Shown here: piece by piece, positions 1 through 7,113 of the stretch | How the letters are laid out: every line of letters starts with the position of its first letter | How positions within the stretch are numbered: the stretch's first letter is position 1 | Origin: Desulfamplus sp. | Lineage (GTDB): Bacteria; Desulfobacterota; Desulfobacteria; Desulfobacterales; Desulfobacteraceae | Length of the DNA stretch: 7,113 bases | Direction: 5' to 3' | NCBI GenBank assembly: GCA_015232935.1 | Contig: JADFYT010000116.1 | Coordinates: forward strand, 1 to 7,113 | Notes under the pieces: model-generated | Told to the model about the DNA's origin: nothing | Seen by the model: the letters and a program-made list of their open reading frames with translations, nothing else | The model's database searches: none | Program-made: the position numbers and the translations under genes

Positions 1-2166
1 AAGATACTTGAGGTTTGCAATTGCGATGAAACAGATATTGAGGAGCTGGTTGGCATAATTTCCTCGGATGCGTTATTGTCCGCCCGCTTGATGCAGATTA
101 TGAGCTCTGCCTGGGTTAACCTCAACAAAGAGATCCAAAGTGTTGAATCAGCCATTATATATCTTGGTATTGAAAGCATCAAAAACCTGGTTTTGAGCAT
201 TTCGGTAGTTCAGGTTTTTAGTTCAGAAAAAATCTTGCGTCAATTTAACATGAACGCATTCTGGCACCACTCCTTCAGATGTGCGCTTCTGGCCAAAAAA
301 ATCGCACGGAGAAGCGGCCTGGCAAGTCATGATGAAGCATTTCTTGCGGGATTGATGCATGACATCGGCAAGCTCGTACTCATGGTAAACTATCCTCTTG
401 ATTATCAGGAGATTCTTGAAAAAGCATCAAGCGACCATGATCTGGAAGAGCGTGAGAAGAGGCATTTCAACTTTACTCACGCTCAAGTAGGAGGCTGGCT
501 GTGTCAAAAATGGAATTTCTCGCCCATGATTTCCGATGCGGTTCTTTATGTCAATGACTCAATAGACCGTGCAAGATACGCACTCTTTCCCCTTGTAAAA
601 ATCATCAATGCTGTCAATCGTCTCTGCTCTCCAGAAACTTTGGAAAGCCTTGACCATGATCAAATAACGGATCTTGTATCAATAGACCAAAGCGAGCTTG
701 ACCCGCTCATGACTCAAGTGGCCTGTGAAGTAGAGGCAATGGCTGACAGCCTTGGCTTGAAACCTCATGGTCAGCCTGACGGATTCAGGTCACCTGCCCT
801 GTACAGGCTTGCCGCTTCCGGATCCAAAGCTGATGATATAGCTTTGGAGCTCATTCAAGACTCCCTTAAATCCAGAGTCAAGGAACACGCTCTTATTTAC
901 GGAACCATAGAGACATTGCTACAGGCAGAAGATCTGCCTGCCCTACTCAACGCTTTGGATGTGGGACTGAAAATTATCGTCAGGGTTTCGACCATATTCT
1001 TCTTTTTACATGACTCTGACAGCAATATGCTGACTGGATTCTGTAATGATAGAGAGAAGATATCCAGGATCATTAACAGTATCGCTATCTCTTTTGACAA
1101 TAAGGAGAGCTTGCTCGTAAATGCTATTATTAGCCGGATTCCTCTTAACAGCTTAAATGTCCGGGATCAAGGAAGACTTGCGATCCCGGATGCCCAGATC
1201 ATAAGACTTCTGGGTTGTGAGGCAATGTTTTGTCTGCCCATGTATCTGCCGGACAAGCCTGTCGGAGTTGTTGTCATGGGTGTTGATACGGATATCGCTC
1301 CTGATTTGATAAAAAATACAGAGATGCTTTCCATGCTGGCACGGCTTGCAGCATTCTCTATTGATCATCGCCAATATCGGAGCGGACACGGAAATTTTGT
1401 AAAAAGAGAGCGGGCAGAAGCAGCGTCGGACTCGATACGCAAGGTGATTCATGAGATCAACAATCCTTTGCTGATCATTACCTCATACCTGAAAAGGCTA
1501 AGCCTGAAACTTCCGGAGAGGCATCCCGCCCAGAAAGAGCTAAGCGTGATCGAAGAGGAGATAGATCGTATAGGCGGGCTTGTAAAGGAGCTATCATCTA
1601 TTTCAAAACCACCTGTACGTCAGTTTGAATGGGTTGATCTGTCAGGACTTTTTAAAAACATTCTTGACATGGTCAAAAAATCCATTCTTGTTCCCAAAGG
1701 AATCGAAGCTGATCTTTCCGTAGAACCCGGTTTTCCCAAGGTTAAAACCGACAAGAATGCATTAAAGCAAATTTTGATCAACCTGCTTAAAAATGCTTAT
1801 GAGGCAATGAGCAAGGGAGGATCTATTCATATCTCCCTTAAAAAAGTCCCGGGTTCTGTCAAGATCATGATAGATGAAAGAAAAAGAACAACAGGAAAGG
1901 TTGAAATCATTTTCAGGGATAACGGTCCTGGAATTTCTGACGAGATAATGAAACGACTGTTTGAACCGTACAACAGCTCAAAAAAAGGAAATAACTCAGG
2001 GCTTGGCCTTTCCATTGTGAACGCCATTGTAAAAGATATCAACGGCACTATCGAGTGTAACACCAACAAGAATTTTGGTACAGAGTTCAAGATTATATTG
2101 CCAATCTCTTCGTCGCCAAAAGTTTTGAAGGAACAAGATTCGCCTACCAGTCAAATATCAGATTGA
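1..2166 (+). CDS. HDOD-GAF-histidine kinase, 5' end cut by window edge
   Basis: The frame is open from base 1, so the true start lies upstream; TTG 76 and the later ATGs fall inside the HDOD domain and are not starts. 721 codons are visible. Visible residues 1-205 are an HDOD (HD-related output) domain: the opening helices match its usual start, H89-H90 precede the helix leading to HDIGK (120-124), and a 'GLMHDIGKLV' core is intact. Residues about 300-455 look like a GAF-type sensor domain (weak, by position and pattern). Then comes a HisKA H-box, HEINNPL, with phospho-acceptor H484, and a HATPase domain with N-box N598, G1 box DNGPGI (from D640), F-box LFEPY and G2 box SGLGL (667-671). No membrane segment is seen, so it is probably a cytoplasmic kinase that senses through HDOD and GAF. 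No receiver domain is present in the visible part; the receivers of the next gene are likely partners (inference). The kinase boxes look complete. Confidence 0.93.
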   Translation, partial: KILEVCNCDETDIEELVGIISSDALLSARLMQIMSSAWVNLNKEIQSVESAIIYLGIESIKNLVLSISVVQVFSSEKILRQFNMNAFWHHSFRCALLAKKIARRSGLASHDEAFLAGLMHDIGKLVLMVNYPLDYQEILEKASSDHDLEEREKRHFNFTHAQVGGWLCQKWNFSPMISDAVLYVNDSIDRARYALFPLVKIINAVNRLCSPETLESLDHDQITDLVSIDQSELDPLMTQVACEVEAMADSLGLKPHGQPDGFRSPALYRLAASGSKADDIALELIQDSLKSRVKEHALIYGTIETLLQAEDLPALLNALDVGLKIIVRVSTIFFFLHDSDSNMLTGFCNDREKISRIINSIAISFDNKESLLVNAIISRIPLNSLNVRDQGRLAIPDAQIIRLLGCEAMFCLPMYLPDKPVGVVVMGVDTDIAPDLIKNTEMLSMLARLAAFSIDHRQYRSGHGNFVKRERAEAASDSIRKVIHEINNPLLIITSYLKRLSLKLPERHPAQKELSVIEEEIDRIGGLVKELSSISKPPVRQFEWVDLSGLFKNILDMVKKSILVPKGIEADLSVEPGFPKVKTDKNALKQILINLLKNAYEAMSKGGSIHISLKKVPGSVKIMIDERKRTTGKVEIIFRDNGPGISDEIMKRLFEPYNSSKKGNNSGLGLSIVNAIVKDINGTIECNTNKNFGTEFKIILPISSSPKVLKEQDSPTSQISD

Positions 2167-2169
2167 TAC

Positions 2170-2176
2170 AGGAAAA
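2170..2176 (+). promoter_or_regulatory. Ribosome binding site choosing ATG 2184
   Basis: The purine-rich AGGAAAA lies 7 nt before ATG 2184 and just after the stop of the upstream gene (TGA 2164-2166). It supports ATG 2184 over the alternative in-frame TTG 2163, which overlaps that stop and has no comparable Shine-Dalgarno sequence. The TTG start would add only seven residues ahead of the receiver domain. Confidence 0.55.
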
Positions 2177-2183
2177 CAGCCAG

Positions 2184-4382
2184 ATGGAGATAAAAACAAA
2201 ACCCAGAATATTAGTGATAGATGATGAAACAAGAGTATGTAAAGCTATAAAGATATTTCTTGAACGGGATGGACTTGATGTCTATACAGCAAATTCCGTC
2301 AAGGAATCAATCTCTCTTACAGAAAAAATACAATTTGATCTTTTTATTATTGACAAGAACCTTCCTGGAGATAATGGATTTGTTTTCATGGAGTGCTTGC
2401 TGGAAACACAGCCGCAGGTCCCATTTATAATGATGACCGGAGACGCAAGTATCGATTCTGCCATACTCGCCTTGAAAAAAGGTGCGTACGACTATCTTAG
2501 AAAGCCCTTTAAATACGAAGAGCTTGCAAGTGTAGTTTCTCACGCATTGGCACAAAAACAGCTTGAGGATGAAAACAGAATGATCACGGCCATGCTTGAT
2601 GATTCACAGAGACGCTACAGGGAGATGATTGACAACTCCCCGGATATTATAATAATGCTGGATGGAACAGGCTGCGTAAGCTTTGTCAATAACACCTTTT
2701 CATACATGCTCGGTTATAGTTTTGAGGAGATACTTGGAACTCCTTTGATTAATATTGTGGATGAGAAATACAAGGAGATTGTAAATTCGTTTTTAAACCT
2801 GGACGGATCGAATAATGAGATTGAGCCACTTGCAGGAATAGCTGTTGAAATCATATGTTCGCAAAATTGTGAGTCAGACAGCAAAAACCTGGATATCGAA
2901 ATAAAAAAGAGCGATATCTCATTTGACTCAAGTTCCCGTGGCAGTGACTATTCACAAAAAGAGATCTGCATAGTAGGGCGTGATATAGGCTTGAGAAAAG
3001 CCTTTGAACAACAGATGATTTATGCCCAGAAAATGGAAGCGGTAGCACTTCTTGCGGGTGGAGTGGCACATAATTTTAATAACCTGCTGATGGGGATACA
3101 AGGATATACCTCGGTTATAAAGCTGGCTCTTGGAACTGAGCATTCATGCTATAACAAGTTGATGTCTATTGAGAAGAGCATTGCCAAGGGTTCAAACCTG
3201 ATATCCCAACTGCTCAATTTTGCCAGAGGAGGCGTATCCAATATTCAAGCGGCAAATTTAAATTTTGTGATCAAGGAGGCTTTGGAACTCTTCTCTGTCA
3301 ACAAGAAAAATATCCAGATTCACCTTGACCTGAAAAAAGACCTCTGGAATGTAAATGTTGACGTCTGTCAGCTGGAGCAGGTCTTCTTGAACATGTTTAT
3401 CAATGCCCATCATGCCATGGAAAAAGGGGGGAAAATTATTGTCAAGACTGATAATTTAAGACTCAACAAACTGGAGGCTGACAAAGTAAATCTCAATCCT
3501 GGTTCCTATATCAAGATTTCAATTAAGGATACCGGACACGGTATTGACGAAAAACACCATAAAAAGATTTTTGACCCGTTTTTCAGTACCAAAAAAAGAT
3601 CTAAGGGAACCGGTCTTGGCCTGGCTTCGGCATACGGCATTGTAAAAAAACACAACGGCACAATTACTGTGTCAAGTTCTCCGGGGAACGGGGCACTGTT
3701 TACCATTTTTATTTGTGTGGCTCTTGACAACTCCTGTGTTGTAGCAGAATCCTGCGTGCAAGGTAAAGCACAAACAAAAAGCATGGCATCTCCTGAACCT
3801 GAACATTGCAAGGCTGCTGATAGTTTCAAAGACCCCGGAAAATCGCTTGAAAAGAGCCATCACAAGACTCTGTCAAAAGAGCCCTGCACTGTAATGTGTC
3901 TGCAAGATCCTGACTCTTCAACTTCAAAAAAGTCTGAACAATATGAAAAAAAGAGAAATTTTGACCACAGATTGCCCGGCGACAGAAGAATAACCGCCCT
4001 GGTTATTGATGATGAGCCTTTTGTTCAGCAGATGACTGTTGGAATGCTCAAAGAGATGTGTATAGATACCATAACCGCTTATAGCGGAAGAGACGGCATA
4101 CAAAAATACATGGAAGACCCAGATAGAATAGATCTTGTAATTCTGGATATGGTGATGCCCGGGATGGGTGGTTTTGAGACCTTCAGATATATACGAAAAC
4201 TTGATCCCGATGCCAGAATATTGATCGCAAGTGCATATAAACAGGAAAATGAAGTTGACCGCATGGTGGCTCAAGGCGGATGCTCTTTTCTTGAAAAACC
4301 TTATGATGCCGATCTGTTTTATGACAGGATAAGCTCTCTTCTGGGATTGGAAAAAAGAACCTATGCCGCATTTGCGGGTTAA
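2184..4382 (+). CDS. Hybrid histidine kinase REC-PAS-HisKA-HATPase-REC
   Basis: The protein has 732 residues from ATG 2184 (739 from TTG 2163). The N-terminal receiver (about 7-122) has acidic pair D13-D14, phospho-acceptor D57, T85 and K107. A PAS domain starts near residue 143 ('IDNSPDIIIMLD') and ends at the 'VGRDIGLRKA' helix near 270, with a long polar, Ser/Asp-rich insert between. The HisKA domain has phospho-acceptor H296 in the motif HNFNNLL, with Asn where Asp or Glu normally follows the His. The HATPase domain has N-box N407, G1 box DTGHGI (from D449), F-box IFDPFFSTK and G2 box GTGLGL (475-480). A linker of about 90 residues contains several Cys (511, 518, 524, 542, 568, 572). The C-terminal receiver has D609-D610, phospho-acceptor D655, S683 and K705. 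It is soluble, with no transmembrane segment. All receiver residues needed for phosphotransfer are present, so it fits a relay within itself or with the upstream kinase. No DNA-binding output domain is fused to it. Confidence 0.95.
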   Translation: MEIKTKPRILVIDDETRVCKAIKIFLERDGLDVYTANSVKESISLTEKIQFDLFIIDKNLPGDNGFVFMECLLETQPQVPFIMMTGDASIDSAILALKKGAYDYLRKPFKYEELASVVSHALAQKQLEDENRMITAMLDDSQRRYREMIDNSPDIIIMLDGTGCVSFVNNTFSYMLGYSFEEILGTPLINIVDEKYKEIVNSFLNLDGSNNEIEPLAGIAVEIICSQNCESDSKNLDIEIKKSDISFDSSSRGSDYSQKEICIVGRDIGLRKAFEQQMIYAQKMEAVALLAGGVAHNFNNLLMGIQGYTSVIKLALGTEHSCYNKLMSIEKSIAKGSNLISQLLNFARGGVSNIQAANLNFVIKEALELFSVNKKNIQIHLDLKKDLWNVNVDVCQLEQVFLNMFINAHHAMEKGGKIIVKTDNLRLNKLEADKVNLNPGSYIKISIKDTGHGIDEKHHKKIFDPFFSTKKRSKGTGLGLASAYGIVKKHNGTITVSSSPGNGALFTIFICVALDNSCVVAESCVQGKAQTKSMASPEPEHCKAADSFKDPGKSLEKSHHKTLSKEPCTVMCLQDPDSSTSKKSEQYEKKRNFDHRLPGDRRITALVIDDEPFVQQMTVGMLKEMCIDTITAYSGRDGIQKYMEDPDRIDLVILDMVMPGMGGFETFRYIRKLDPDARILIASAYKQENEVDRMVAQGGCSFLEKPYDADLFYDRISSLLGLEKRTYAAFAG

Positions 4383-4384
4383 CC

Positions 4385-5941
4385 TTGACTGAATCTGAGG
4401 AAATACTACCTGTTGGAGAACTTCTGGTTCAAGAAGGCCTTGTCTGTTACGATGATGTTGTCCGTGCCTTGAAAATTCAAAAAAGAGCGGCCATGGCAAG
4501 TAATCCTGGATTCGAAAGAGTACCTTTTTTGGGTAATATCATGTGCAGACTGAACCTTGTCTCCCCTGTTGATCTCTATTATGTTCTGGACAGGTATGGC
4601 AAAATCTATTCAATTGAAGATCATCTTGTTCACAACAATCACCTTGTTCAGGATCAAATTACCGCTTTGAATAGCGAAGTCATGTCAGGCAGGAACTCAT
4701 TTTACGATCTTCTTTTAAAATATCGCACACTCTCCTTTAGAGATCTTCAAAAACTCATACTCTCTCTTTTTTTTATCAAGTTCAGGCCGTTGAATCATTT
4801 TTTTTGTGCCAAAGGCTCAACCCGGAAGTTGTCATCGCTTGTTGACAGGAATTTTTGTCTCAGCAACCTGCTTATCCCTCTTGTCCAAAAAGACTCCACG
4901 TTAATTGTAGGAATAACTTCTGCCTGTACAATGCTTTCTATCCGCAAGCTAAACGCAAGGCTTGCAAAGTTTCGTATTGTGCCTGTTTCTATTCCTATGC
5001 GTAAATTCAGAGAGCTTTTCCAGCAGATTTTTGGAAAAACAGGTGAGTTTGACAACCTGGCTCCTGCTAAACTGACCTTAGATACTTTTTATAGCGGGGC
5101 AAAAATTTTTGCCATGGTTTCCGGCAAATGCGGTGTTGGAAAAAAAACCGTTGCATTAAATCTTGCTGTATCGCTTGCCTTGCGGGGCAACAGGGTCTCT
5201 CTTTTTGATGGAAAGTCGGGACTTGAAGGCTCTGGAAAATTGACAAGAAAGTATCCTCCAAAAGACCTGCTGGATGTGGCAACGGGGTGTTGTGATATTC
5301 AAGAGAGCATTGTTCATGACTATCAGGGCATTGATATAATGCGGATCGGCAGATGTGTTGACAAATTGAGGGATCTCAGTGACGAAGAGTGCTTCAGGTT
5401 GAGCAGATCTTTTGTGCATGTAGTATCTTATGACTATGTTCTGATTGATCTGTCCTTGAAAGAGATGGATGCTCTCTACTCACTGTGCATGGCATCCAGT
5501 GAAGTGATTCTCGTGTTGTCTGGAGATCCCTTATCTGTAAAAAACACTGCGGCCATAGCAGGAAAACTTGTTGCCGGTGGTTATGACGGGGCATTTGATG
5601 TGATTTTGAACCAGACAGGATCAAAAGAGGAGGGGATCACGATTTATCGGGGTTTCAAAAAGATTCTTGCCAGCAATCCTGGCTTCACGAATATGATCAG
5701 GCTTGTCGGAATCTTCCCCTCTGACAGGCATGTAGCCAAAGCACAGATCGCTAACTCATCGGTCGTCAGGGTTTTTCCGGAGTCAAGTCTATCATGTTTG
5801 ATACACTCGGTAGCAGACAGGCTTTTGTGGAATAAGAAGCTTTGCAGTATTCCGCTTGAAATATTCTGGGAGAGGTGCCTTGGAACCACGCTCACGCTGG
5901 TCAAGAAACCGGACAAGTCGCTTGGAGAACAGATACATTGA
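4385..5941 (+). CDS. MshEN/GspE-N domain fused to degenerate MinD/FlhG-like ATPase
   Basis: The protein has 518 residues. The proposed start is TTG 4385, because the conserved N-terminal motif begins at about residue 8 and the first in-frame ATG (4493, M37) would cut it. The upstream stop TAA ends at 4382, and no strong Shine-Dalgarno is seen, so coupled re-initiation is likely. Residues 8-215 resemble the N-terminal domain of secretion/pilus ATPases GspE/PilB: a repeat of 'G..L...GL......AL..Q' type (G11, L14, G18, L19, A28, L29, Q32), a looser second copy near 47-71, and an 'LLIPLVQKDSTLIVGIT' segment. Residues 243-480 resemble MinD/FlhG: deviant Walker A K248-C-G-V-G-K-K-T255, A' motif around D275, Walker B with D355, VILNQ with N409, and a tail typical of FlhG ('LVGIFPSDRHV'). 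It differs from the family norm: K254 replaces the Mg-coordinating Thr, C249 the second Gly of KGG, and K277 the second Asp of the A' motif. It may bind or hydrolyse ATP poorly. A role in positioning or regulating a pilus, secretion or flagellar apparatus is inference. Confidence 0.88.
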   Translation: MTESEEILPVGELLVQEGLVCYDDVVRALKIQKRAAMASNPGFERVPFLGNIMCRLNLVSPVDLYYVLDRYGKIYSIEDHLVHNNHLVQDQITALNSEVMSGRNSFYDLLLKYRTLSFRDLQKLILSLFFIKFRPLNHFFCAKGSTRKLSSLVDRNFCLSNLLIPLVQKDSTLIVGITSACTMLSIRKLNARLAKFRIVPVSIPMRKFRELFQQIFGKTGEFDNLAPAKLTLDTFYSGAKIFAMVSGKCGVGKKTVALNLAVSLALRGNRVSLFDGKSGLEGSGKLTRKYPPKDLLDVATGCCDIQESIVHDYQGIDIMRIGRCVDKLRDLSDEECFRLSRSFVHVVSYDYVLIDLSLKEMDALYSLCMASSEVILVLSGDPLSVKNTAAIAGKLVAGGYDGAFDVILNQTGSKEEGITIYRGFKKILASNPGFTNMIRLVGIFPSDRHVAKAQIANSSVVRVFPESSLSCLIHSVADRLLWNKKLCSIPLEIFWERCLGTTLTLVKKPDKSLGEQIH

Positions 5942-5950
5942 GAATGGCAG

Positions 5951-5980
5951 CCGTTTTGAATAGATTTTTTGCAAAACCGG
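5951..5980 (+). terminator. Weak imperfect hairpin after the kinase operon
   Basis: CCG-TTTTG (5951-5958) can pair with CAAAA-C-CGG (5972-5980), with one bulged C and a 13-nt loop, followed by an AT-rich ATTTTATT stretch. The stem is short and AT-rich in its middle, so it could be a weak first terminator for the upstream gene or only chance complementarity. Confidence 0.2.
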
Positions 5981-6032
5981 ATTTTATTCCTTGATTCTAT
6001 GGATGAAAAGTGAGCTCTACAGAAGGTCTAAT

Positions 6033-6062
6033 AAAAACCCGGCCATGATGACCAGGTTTTTT
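6033..6062. terminator. Bidirectional intrinsic terminator between convergent genes
   Basis: The stem pairs 6033-6042 with 6052-6061: five A-T, two C-G, one C.A mismatch, then two G-C pairs, around a 9-nt loop (6043-6051). The plus strand ends in T6 (6057-6062) and the minus strand gives a U-run from A5 (6033-6037), so it can stop transcription from both sides. It lies 92 nt past the stop of the plus-strand operon and 140 nt past the stop of purA. The rest of 5942-6202 contains only very short reading frames and no convincing promoter or RNA gene. Confidence 0.65.
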
Positions 6063-6202
6063 CCTGTTGGAACAAATTAAGGCTTACCGCTATTGATCGT
6101 AAGTTCTCAACAAGTCCTGCATATCCAGTTGAAAGAACACAGGATTTAGCGTGAAAACAGATTCCGGAGCCAGGTAACAGGCAAACCAGATCAGGCTGAT
6201 AT

Positions 6203-7113
6203 TCAAAAAAAGTTCTCCTTGATAATCGTGGCCTCTCTTCCAGGGCCTACAGAGACAATCTTGATTAAAACCCCTGACAACTCTTCTATTCTGGCAAGAT
6301 ATTTTTTTGCATTATCAGGAAAATCCTCATAATCAGTCAGATGTGATGTGATCTGTTTCCATCCGGGATGGGTTTCATAAACAGGAGTGCAATTTTCAAG
6401 CACCTTTATTGACGGCGGAAAAGTATCCATAACCGCACCGTTGTATTTATAACCAGTACAAATCTTAAGCTCTTCCAGATCATCCAGAACATCTAACTTT
6501 GTGATGACAAGCCCGGTCAAACTGTTGAGTCTGGCAGCGTTTTTCAAAATAACCATATCAAGCCATCCGCAACGCCGTTTTCTTCCGGTAGTGGCACCAA
6601 ATTCAGCACCTTTTTTCTGTATCGCATCTCCGATTTCATCAAAAAGCTCTGTTGGAAACGGGCCGCTGCCAACTCTTGTGGTATATGCCTTTACAATCCC
6701 GATGATCTGATCAAGTCTGCATGGCCCGACACCTGAGCCACAGGCTGCGTTACCTGAAACCGTGCTGGATGATGTGACAAAAGGATAGGTGCCATGCTCA
6801 ACATCAAGATGAGTACCCTGAGCCCCTTCAAACAGAATTTTTCTCCCGTCGTCCATCCCCTTGTTCAAGATTACCGAGACATCCGCGATATATGGAATCA
6901 AACGTTCTTTGATTGCAAAAAAACGCTCTATAACATCTTCCGGATCAAGGGTTTCTGTATTGAAATAATTTTTAAGATAAAAGTTTTTCTCATCCATTAT
7001 CATGCGTACTTTTTCTTCAAGCAGATCAAGTTCCAGCAGATCTGCAAAACGAATTCCACGACGAGTAGCCCTGTCTTCATAGCATGGACCGATACCCCGT
7101 CCGGTTGTGCCTA
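6203..7113 (-). CDS. purA: Adenylosuccinate synthetase, C-terminal part
   Basis: PurA joins IMP and aspartate with GTP to form adenylosuccinate, the first committed step from IMP to AMP, in the cytoplasm. The reverse-strand frame is open to the right edge (302 whole codons from 7111), so about 125-130 N-terminal residues, including the QWGDEGKGK P-loop-like signature, are missing. ATG 7003 is internal, because the conserved segment GTTGRGIGPCYED is encoded upstream of it (7073-7111). Other PurA signatures in order are FEGAQGTHLD, VGSGPFPTE (about 6645-6671) and TTGRKRRCGWLD (about 6560-6595), the last being the aspartate-binding Arg-rich loop. The C-terminus (IEELSGV...VGPGRE) and the implied total of about 430 residues match the usual family length. 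The stop is TGA (complement of 6203-6205). Nothing suggests inactivation. It is convergent with the operon at 1-5941 and not functionally linked to it. Confidence 0.97.
   Translation of the reverse strand, partial: GTTGRGIGPCYEDRATRRGIRFADLLELDLLEEKVRMIMDEKNFYLKNYFNTETLDPEDVIERFFAIKERLIPYIADVSVILNKGMDDGRKILFEGAQGTHLDVEHGTYPFVTSSSTVSGNAACGSGVGPCRLDQIIGIVKAYTTRVGSGPFPTELFDEIGDAIQKKGAEFGATTGRKRRCGWLDMVILKNAARLNSLTGLVITKLDVLDDLEELKICTGYKYNGAVMDTFPPSIKVLENCTPVYETHPGWKQITSHLTDYEDFPDNAKKYLARIEELSGVLIKIVSVGPGREATIIKENFF

Noticed and set aside
76..2166. Taking TTG 76 as the start of the first kinase
   Set aside because: Codons 1-25 continue the HDOD domain in the same frame without a stop; the true start is outside the window.
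3924..4499. Minus-strand open frame of 191 codons
   Set aside because: It lies antisense to the C-terminal receiver and the start of the fusion gene, both of which have clear domain motifs. Its translation shows no recognisable domain.
5140..5147. Run of eight A as a programmed frameshift site
   Set aside because: The zero frame continues through a coherent MinD/FlhG-like sequence, and no downstream stimulatory structure or meaningful alternative frame product is apparent.
6045..6080. ATG-started 11-codon plus-strand frame in the intergenic region
   Set aside because: It has no ribosome binding site and overlaps the terminator hairpin.
6083..6102. CTTAC...GTAAG short inverted repeat in the intergenic region
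   Set aside because: The stem is only 5 bp with a 10- to 11-nt loop and no U-run; it is not distinguishable from chance.
6501..6710. Plus-strand open frame of 69 codons
   Set aside because: It is antisense to the most conserved part of purA and has no domain of its own.
6203..7003. Taking ATG 7003 as the purA start
   Set aside because: The reverse-strand frame continues upstream with the PurA signature GTTGRGIGPCYED, so the ATG is internal and the gene runs off the window.

Overview
The window looks like a piece of chromosome from a Gram-negative bacterium, most likely a sulfate-reducing type of Desulfobacterota (former Deltaproteobacteria). This is inferred from the moderately AT-leaning composition, the density of multidomain signalling proteins, the 'HNFNNLL' style of kinase H-box and the style of the PurA protein. 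No 16S or other phylogenetic marker is present, so the assignment is tentative.

Layout: positions 1-5941 hold three tightly packed plus-strand genes that look like one transcription unit. The first, cut by the left edge, is an HDOD-GAF-histidine kinase. The second is a hybrid histidine kinase with receiver domains at both ends (REC-PAS-HisKA-HATPase-REC). The third joins an N-terminal domain of the GspE/PilB (MshEN) type to a MinD/FlhG-like P-loop domain. The gap between genes 1 and 2 is 17 nt (or a 4-nt overlap if the TTG start is used), and the gap between genes 2 and 3 is 2 nt. Positions 5942-6202 are non-coding between convergent genes and contain a good bidirectional terminator candidate. 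Positions 6203-7113, minus strand, hold the C-terminal 302 or so codons of purA (adenylosuccinate synthetase), whose start lies beyond the right edge.

How the genes may work together (inference): the two kinases and two receivers could form a phosphorelay, and none of the three plus-strand proteins has a DNA-binding or cyclase output domain. The MshEN-MinD/FlhG fusion is therefore the natural candidate for the output or localisation partner, perhaps acting on a polar machine such as type IV pili, a secretion system or flagella. Its ATPase motifs are degenerate (Lys where the Mg-coordinating Thr of the deviant Walker A should be, and Lys in place of the second Asp of the A' motif), so it may be a nucleotide-binding-impaired regulator. 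This three-gene cassette is the most interesting content. purA is ordinary housekeeping and functionally unrelated.
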